Shown here piece after piece: positions 58,256-64,000 of a DNA stretch of 64,000 nt. The DNA is from Heterobilharzia americana (lineage: Eukaryota > Platyhelminthes > Trematoda > Strigeidida > Schistosomatidae), in NCBI GenBank assembly GCA_944470555.2, contig OX104132.1:18113755-18177754 (forward strand), read 5' to 3'. The notes below the pieces were generated by a model. That model had not been told where the DNA came from. It did no database searches and worked only from the letters and a program-made list of their open reading frames with translations. Made by a program: the position numbers and the translations under genes. Within the stretch, counting starts at the first letter, position 1. Each line of letters begins with the position of its first letter.

Positions 58256-58630
58256 GTTTTTATTATTTACTAAAAATATATGTAATCAATCTTCTGATTA
58301 CAAGATTTATAGGAAGAAATAGTATTCCAATGATTTTTTAACAAGATCAGAAAATGATGCTGAAACTAGAAGATAGAAAATGATATGAAACAGTGAAAAC
58401 ATATACTTCTTCCAATCAAAAATATATATTGTAGTTTTCAGGACTGAATTCGCACGGTACAATCACAAAATGTTTTTATTATTAAGCAAATAGAAATATT
58501 GAGTAATTAATTTTGTTGTTGTTAAGATCAACATATTTTGGCATTCTTTTCTTTTTTATATTTTAGAAACGTTTTTCACGGTTACTCAGCAAAATATTAT
58601 TATTTTTCAACTTGACATTCATCATTAACA
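58256..58630. other. Unassigned stretch
   Basis: No supported feature apart from the possible unspliced extension of the preceding exon. Confidence 0.35.
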
Positions 58631-58639
58631 GATATCAGT

Positions 58640-58950
58640 TGGCGGAACATTGGAAGTTCCAGTGAGACGTTGTGTTTGGTGCGGCAAACTTGCTGAATGT
58701 GATGACAACTACTCAACAATGATATTAGATGGTGGTCACGCCATGTCGTGAACTGACTGAAGTTGAATATATACAGAACATTGGATTCTGACCTACTGGC
58801 TCAGCAGTAACGTGATGACCACGGAACCTGAAGATCCTAGATCAGATCCCTGGTAAGGCTGGGTTGTAAAGGCACACTCCTAAGAAGTCCCATACTAGAA
58901 TGAAACAGCTGCCTAGTGCTATTAGGTTTCCAATGTAATAACCAAGGTAT
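58640..58950 (+). mobile_element. SINE-B copy
   Basis: ATGGTGGTCACGCCATGTCG, CCTGAAGATCCTAGATCAG, CCATACTAGAATGAAACAGC: the order of SINE-B. Confidence 0.6.
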
Positions 58951-59325
58951 CACTTAAATAAGTGACTCAACACTAAATTACGATTAACCTTTGAAAATGA
59001 ATTTAACCAGCATCTAAACCTTGATTACTTTTTGCAAGTGCAAAACTTCAACACTATGGTTAAAACACAACCTCCATTTCAGTTGACTTATTAGATCGAT
59101 CCCACGGTGGAATAGTTTTATATGCTGGATTGCATTTTGGACAGAATATGCTCTCTATCTTGATATGACTGTGGAAAATGCATTGCGAATGATGCTTAAT
59201 CTGATAGATAATATTAGTTTCCTATATGATACATCTGATAAATCGCTTAATTACTTTTATAGTAAATGATTTCATGATGGTATTCATCATAGGTTTATGT
59301 CAGTTGGAGAAAATAACGACAGACA
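58951..59325. other. Unassigned stretch
   Basis: No supported feature. Confidence 0.35.
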
Positions 59326-59334
59326 TCGGAACAC

Positions 59335-59465
59335 TTGACAAGATTTTTGTGTTGGTAGAGGTTTCCTTAGTAGTGCACGCCTGCGACCAAGGACAGAGAG
59401 GAATCGAGCCCAGAGCCTTCCAGATTCCGTTGCCAGTGTGTTACCTTTGAGCCAATGAGTTGGAC
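59335..59465 (-). mobile_element. tRNA-derived element, family SINE-D
   Basis: The minus strand reads GTCCAACTCATTGGCTCAAA, GGTAACACACTGGCAACG and a B box GGGCTCGATTCCTC (about 59399-59412), a tRNA-like arrangement with correct spacing. Only one copy seen here. A T-run lies just outside at 59474-59482. Confidence 0.55.
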
Positions 59466-59469
59466 TCCA

Positions 59470-60050
59470 TTAGTTTTTTTTTCTACTTTTGTCAGTTCAT
59501 GACATATCGCGGCCTCCATCGAATGTCGTCGCTGAGTATCTGTCTTAATATCCGACTTGGTTGGTCTTGTCTTCTCATTAAAACTTCGAGAAGTGATTCT
59601 CGAAGCAATTCACCAAGGAGCACTAGATCTCATTAACGTAAAGTACTGTCAATGAAATATGAAGATTTTTATTGCTCACCGATGAATACAACTTATGATT
59701 TATTATTATACTGCACCAAAGTGATGGAATACTCTTTACATGTAGACTTCCTGAAGAGATGCTTCGATACTAACTTAGGATTTATTTCGACGTCATTGGC
59801 TTGGGGATGACTAACACACATTCAGGACGCTGGGCTCAAGTGCTGGGAAAAAACATCACCATCCAATGGGATGCAAGCGCATCCAACCTATCGCTAGCAG
59901 AAACCGGCGTCTTGAATCCCACTGCAGTCCTCCAACAAGTAGATCACATCATACTGATTAAAATAAAAATTCACCCAGCCTATGCAATTATCAATAAAAT
60001 CGCCACATGAATAAAGACTAAAACCTTTACTTCTGTAAGCATTCATCTTT
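59470..60050. other. Unassigned stretch
   Basis: The frame 59801-60010 is open, but I find no domain or convincing borders. Confidence 0.35.
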
Positions 60051-60054
60051 TTAC

Positions 60055-60355
60055 TTTAATTGCTTGTATTATACCGTCGTTGATTAAACCCAACTAATCG
60101 GTCTCTATCGGCACATAGGTTCCTGTGCGGATGCCTCGACATTATCTGTGTTTTAGTTGTAGTAACGATGGATAGTAGCTGGCGGTGGAATCCAGGATGA
60201 GCATCTCATCCTACTTGGGACTCGTCAGCTAGATGTACCTGACTCCCAGTGAGCGATGTTCTCACTATCCATCATTGTTACAACTAAATCACAGGTTACA
60301 TAGACGCATCCTCACAGGAGCTCTTATGCCAATAGAGACCAATCAAGAAGTGACT
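60055..60355. mobile_element. Hammerhead composite with two inverted arms
   Basis: The left arm 60060-60170 (GGTCTCTATCGGCACATAGG, GTTCCTGTGCGGATGCCTCG) and the right arm 60265-60350 (ACGCATCCTCACAGGAGCTC, GCCAATAGAGACCAATCAAG) are reverse complements. Between them is a minus-strand hammerhead, 60177-60245: core CTGACGA kept, but GAAA is GAGA, so inactive. Confidence 0.72.
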
Positions 60356-60357
60356 AT

Positions 60358-60530
60358 CGTGGCTCGGTGGTTTAGTGGATAACTCTCAGGCGTTCAAAGC
60401 GATTGCTCCCGATTCCGGATACCAGTGGAAACAACAACACCCACTGGGAGGCAGGTACATCCAGCTAATCAGTCCCAAATGGCACGAAATGTGCATCCTG
60501 GTTTCCACTGCTAGCCACTATCCATCATTC
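60358..60530 (+). mobile_element. Sm-alpha hammerhead element with pol III head, inactive ribozyme
   Basis: GGCTCGGTGGTTTAGTGGAT (A-box-like, 60361), a worn B box (CGATTCCGGATACC), GGCAGGTACATCCAGCTAAT, CAGTCCCAAATGGCACGAAA and GTGCATCCTGGTTTCCACTG. The core CTGATGA reads CTAATCA (two essential changes). A complete linear unit of about 170 bases. Confidence 0.8.
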
Positions 60531-60759
60531 GGAAGTTTTAGATCTACTTACAAACGGCTTTCTGTTCTTTCAAAGCAAATATTTGTTTTGCAATCTTCAT
60601 GTTTTAATGTTTATTGAATATGTTAAGTTGCGTAATTATTTTATGGCTGGATGTGTCCATTCCTGTTTGTTGGACTTTCAACTTTACATTGATAGGTCAC
60701 TGGAGGGTAAACAAATTCATGGAGTCCGGTTGTGGGTGGTGATCGCATTGTGTCATACA

Positions 60760-60915
60760 TTTTGCGATGTGTCCACTAGACTAGACGGCTCAGAATTGCT
60801 ACGCACTTCAATGGATGTTAGCTGCATGGCGGCAGTCAGTAAGTGCCAAAAAGCACAATGCCAAAGTTCAGAACTTCTTGCCAATTGCCTCCATCCAACC
60901 AAAATTATCAATCTC
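60760..60915 (+). mobile_element. Worn SINE-C-like 3' part
   Basis: CAGTCAGTAAGTGCCAAAAA then CCAATTGCCTCCATCCAACC resembles the SINE-C ending. The open frame of 136 codons over this block (60583-60993) is probably incidental. Confidence 0.4.
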
Positions 60916-61014
60916 CATCGTACTGTTGAGCTGCCTAGTTTAGTAGCCACATGGCGAAATGATCGACAGAACTCGGTCAGGAAACAGGAATAGACAACAT
61001 GAATTTGGTTACCC

Positions 61015-61240
61015 TACAGCGACCAGTTAATGTGTCTAGTCCAGTCCTACAGAACATCATTCGCGGCCTGAATGGCTCATTATTAACGTCACTGAATACA
61101 ACACTGAGTGACGAGAGCTGGAATCTCAGGTGGGACATCATTTCCTACAGGCTCGCAGATACGCCTTGCTGATGAGTTCTAAAAAGCCCGAAACCTCGAT
61201 CAGGCATGGTTTCCTGTTGATTGCCTCCATTCAACTAACT
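61015..61240 (+). mobile_element. SINE-C copy, most complete
   Basis: CGGCCTGAATGGCTCATTAT (A-box-like), GAGAGCTGGAATCTCAGG (B-box-like), ACGCCTTGCTGATGAGTTCT, TTGATTGCCTCCATTCAACT. Confidence 0.6.
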
Positions 61241-61244
61241 TTTA

Positions 61245-62460
61245 AATTTACTACAGTACATAGACTGTTGAAATTACGTTGAATATCTTATAAGTGACCT
61301 ACTTTCGTTGAGATAAAATGTCTCTATTATCTTCTCAATCATGTACAAACTTCTGCTAAATGAAAAGAAAATCAACATTTCATTCCTTATATATTCTTAT
61401 ACATTCTTCTTCTTAAATTCTTTGTAATCAAACTTTCAGTTCTCTTATATCCAGATTAATGATGCCTATAAATTATTACACAGAAAAATGAAGATTAATG
61501 TTAAGTAATTTTTTTCTTATGTAATAAAAATGCAAATTTGTGACTGCTGTCTAATCCAAAACTGACATTTCACAACGGATTATTGAAAAATATATACATA
61601 ACTAACTAAATAAATAAATATACATATTTATGTATGCATCAGAAGAAGTTACTGTTCAACATTAGGCATATTATTGTCCCTTAGAAATACAACTGTTCAA
61701 TGTATACACTCGTGTAGGGTTGTAGATGGGTTTATTTTCTAATTTTTATACCTGTACTGGTTGACTTTGTATTCATTTAACTCGATGCCAAGTTGGATTA
61801 TTGAAGGAAGTAAAATGTAGACAGAATAGTCTTAGATAAAAACAGTCTTACGTAGATAAGAAAAATCTACATTTTGAAGAAGACAGAAGTTACTGTTTGC
61901 CGTAATACAAAATATTACTCCTTCTACATATAGTAAAGTATACAGTCAATTAGGAAAGGAATTAATATGATTTGTATATCTGCATTTTTATACATCTTCT
62001 GACTGCTGTTGGTAAATATAATCTTATATACATTACAACTTTTATGAAAAAAACTTTATCAGCATCATATGATACTTCACTAGTTTTGATACAATGAAGG
62101 GAAACAGGAAGTCAAGAAAACACAAGTATGGAAGGATATTCAAGTTTCCGTTTGTTTGAAAACTTCGTCATTATGCATTAGGATGAAGCTTAAGTGAATG
62201 TTTTGATTAAAACTTGTGTATTAATTAGGCATTCGAATAAGAAAATATTTTTAATTAACAATAAAGTATAATATAGACTAACGGGATTAAACTTTTTCGA
62301 GATTAAACTATAAATCCCATTGTAGTGAAATTTATTTTGACTGTGTCTGATACTAATTCCTCAGACATAAATAAGTGGAAAATCATAGGGATATGTCGTA
62401 AAGTTGAGTTTATTTCCACTTACTGTCACATATAAACTTTGATGGGGTTAATTTCTCTTA
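61245..62460. other. Unassigned AT-rich stretch
   Basis: No supported feature. Confidence 0.35.
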
Positions 62461-62469
62461 GCTGGAATG

Positions 62470-64000
62470 TTTAATCATCGACCGATGGAGACAAGTACCA
62501 GTCAAACCAAATCACTAAGATCTTGGATAAACTTATCAAAGTGGGACAAATTACAAAAGAAGAGCAATGGCGAATTAAATCCAATGAACTTATTCGCCTT
62601 CTTTTCGTATAGTGAAATAAAAATACACAAACGAAACATTCTATTATGACCAACTGTTTCACTTCCAGTAACCCTAACATACAACTTTTTAAAAGAACTT
62701 TTCAGAAAATGAAAACATTAGGTAGAATTGTGTAACAAGTCTGCCAACTTTCTGACACAATTTTTTAAAGAGATGAAGCATAATCATATTGAAAACGAAA
62801 AACTAATGGTGTCTTTCGATGTTGCAGCTCTATATAACTTAATTAAAGCGAAATTGGTTAAGGATAGAATAAATCTTCTACTCAACAACGATAGACACTT
62901 CTCAGAATATAGACAACTACAATGTTCAAGTTTGATGCAATAAAATATTTTCAATTGAACGGCAAACTCTACAAACAGTCTAAAGGGATGCCAATGGAAT
63001 CACCTGTGCTAGAACTAATCGAAGAAGCAATAATCCAGAAACTGGAAGCTGTGGTGTTGCTGTTGGTCAAACTTAAACTTTGAATTCAATATGTAGATAA
63101 CAAGTTTGTCATCATTAAAAGATATGAACAGGATAACACTTACAAACTAATCAAATTTGTGATTGAAGAGGAACCAAATGACATACTTGCCTTCTTGGAT
63201 ATTCCGACCACCACCACAAACTGAAGTATGCAGAAAACCATCTCATATAATAGCAACAATCCAACAGCACACAAAATCGGTGGTAGAAAATCTTTGTTCA
63301 AAAGAATAAAAATACACTGTGGTACGTCAACCCTGTGGAGTAAACTAAACTACTTAATGACTGTTTTAATGAAGAACGGTTATTCATGCAACTTCGAAAG
63401 ATGTTTTCTCTTAACCAAAATGTCATCCTCTAAAACTAACGAACGCATCGTCTAAACGTACATGAAGAACCCATCCGAGAACACAACTAGATCACTTAAA
63501 CGATTTGGAATCACTGTAACTCACAAAGCCGCAAAATCTCTTCACTCTCAGTCATGCAGGCCAAAAGATACAATAGCAAACGGGGACAAACCAAACATTA
63601 TCTACAAAATAAACTACAGAACCTGACAAAAACACTACATCGAACAGTATGGTAGCCCTCTTCTTGTCCATCTACATGAACGTCAACTAGCGATGAAGCG
63701 TCATGATATAACTTCGCTCATTTCAAAGCATACAGACAACTATGGACATGAATTTGACTGCAATGGATGGCAGAGAATTTTTGAAGCTTGATATTTAGTT
63801 CAGTCGATGATCAACAGACTTATTGACATTGCCCAACCTATCAACTAATATGTAGCAACAAGAGGTCAAAGTAAACGTCAGGAGGACCGCCAAATTTTGT
63901 TGGACACAACCAATCACATACAAGGTGATCAGGAAAAGCTACCAAATAAAATGCGGAGAAAATCTTATTGCTCACTTTTTTCTGACGTTTGTTCTGATGT
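62470..64000 (+). pseudogene. PLE-B copy: reverse transcriptase and GIY-YIG endonuclease, broken, cut by window end
   Basis: Order of remnants: LDKLIKVGQITKEEQWRI (about 62525), LMVSFDVAALYNLIKAKL (RT motif A, Asp at 62818-62820), GMPMESPVLELIEEAIIQKL (motif B-like, 62985 on), YVDN in place of the catalytic YVDD (63090-63101), ILAFLDIPTTTT, NSNNPTAHK, KHYIEQYGSPLLVHLHER (GIY-YIG-like), QLAMKRHD and LIDIAQPIN (about 63825). This is the full RT to endonuclease order of Penelope elements. Stops, frame changes and the lost aspartate show it is dead. It ends in TTTGTTCTGATGT, the start of the terminal hammerhead-like block. Confidence 0.88.

Noticed and set aside
60583..60993. 136-codon open frame as a gene
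   Set aside because: It overlaps a worn SINE-C-like block, shows no domain and has no splice or start context.

Overview
The window looks like repeat-rich intergenic or intronic DNA from a schistosome (blood fluke). It is AT-rich. It carries many copies of the hammerhead-ribozyme retroposon known from Schistosoma (Sm-alpha type), RTE-class non-LTR retrotransposon fragments (SR2-like), and Penelope-like elements (PLEs) with GIY-YIG endonuclease remnants. I cannot assign the species. I see no intact protein-coding gene, rRNA, functional tRNA or CRISPR array. Long open frames are rare, and nearly all that I recognise are transposon debris.

Layout. 0-7 kb: a broken PLE on the minus strand, PLE terminal repeats, one hammerhead element, a tRNA-like fold-back element inside PLE inverted repeats, and a candidate host exon at 5.98 kb. 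7-19 kb: scattered tRNA-derived SINE-like copies and RTE 3' ends (11.8 and 17.6 kb). 19.8-21.8 kb: PLE C-terminal domain, then an RTE fragment, then a second PLE copy with inverted arms. 24-27.5 kb: candidate exon, tRNA(Thr)-like fold-back element, and a head-to-head pair of hammerhead elements, one of which retains every core nucleotide. 29.1-29.8 kb: a possible two-exon start of a small secreted protein gene. 31.7-34.4 kb: two PLE copies head to head, each interrupted by a younger insertion. 35-48 kb: hammerhead copies, an LTR-like pair, a 250-bp-arm palindrome at 39.1-39.8 kb, and an RTE mosaic at 43.7-44.7 kb. 49.3-54.5 kb: two RTE elements facing each other, the right one nearly full length but broken. 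55-61 kb: more SINE-like and hammerhead copies and a candidate exon at 58.07 kb. 62.5-64 kb: a third PLE-B copy running off the window.

Main message. Several unrelated families (hammerhead elements, two or three tRNA-derived families, both PLE types, RTE) sit as head-to-head inverted pairs. The hammerhead family shows this most clearly, with a recurring order: arm, hammerhead (-), pol III box (-), pol III box (+), hammerhead (+), arm inverted. I worked this out by eye from shared sequence blocks. Repeat boundaries are approximate (plus or minus 20-50 bases) and identities were not computed. Host exons are predicted only from open frame plus splice-like borders.
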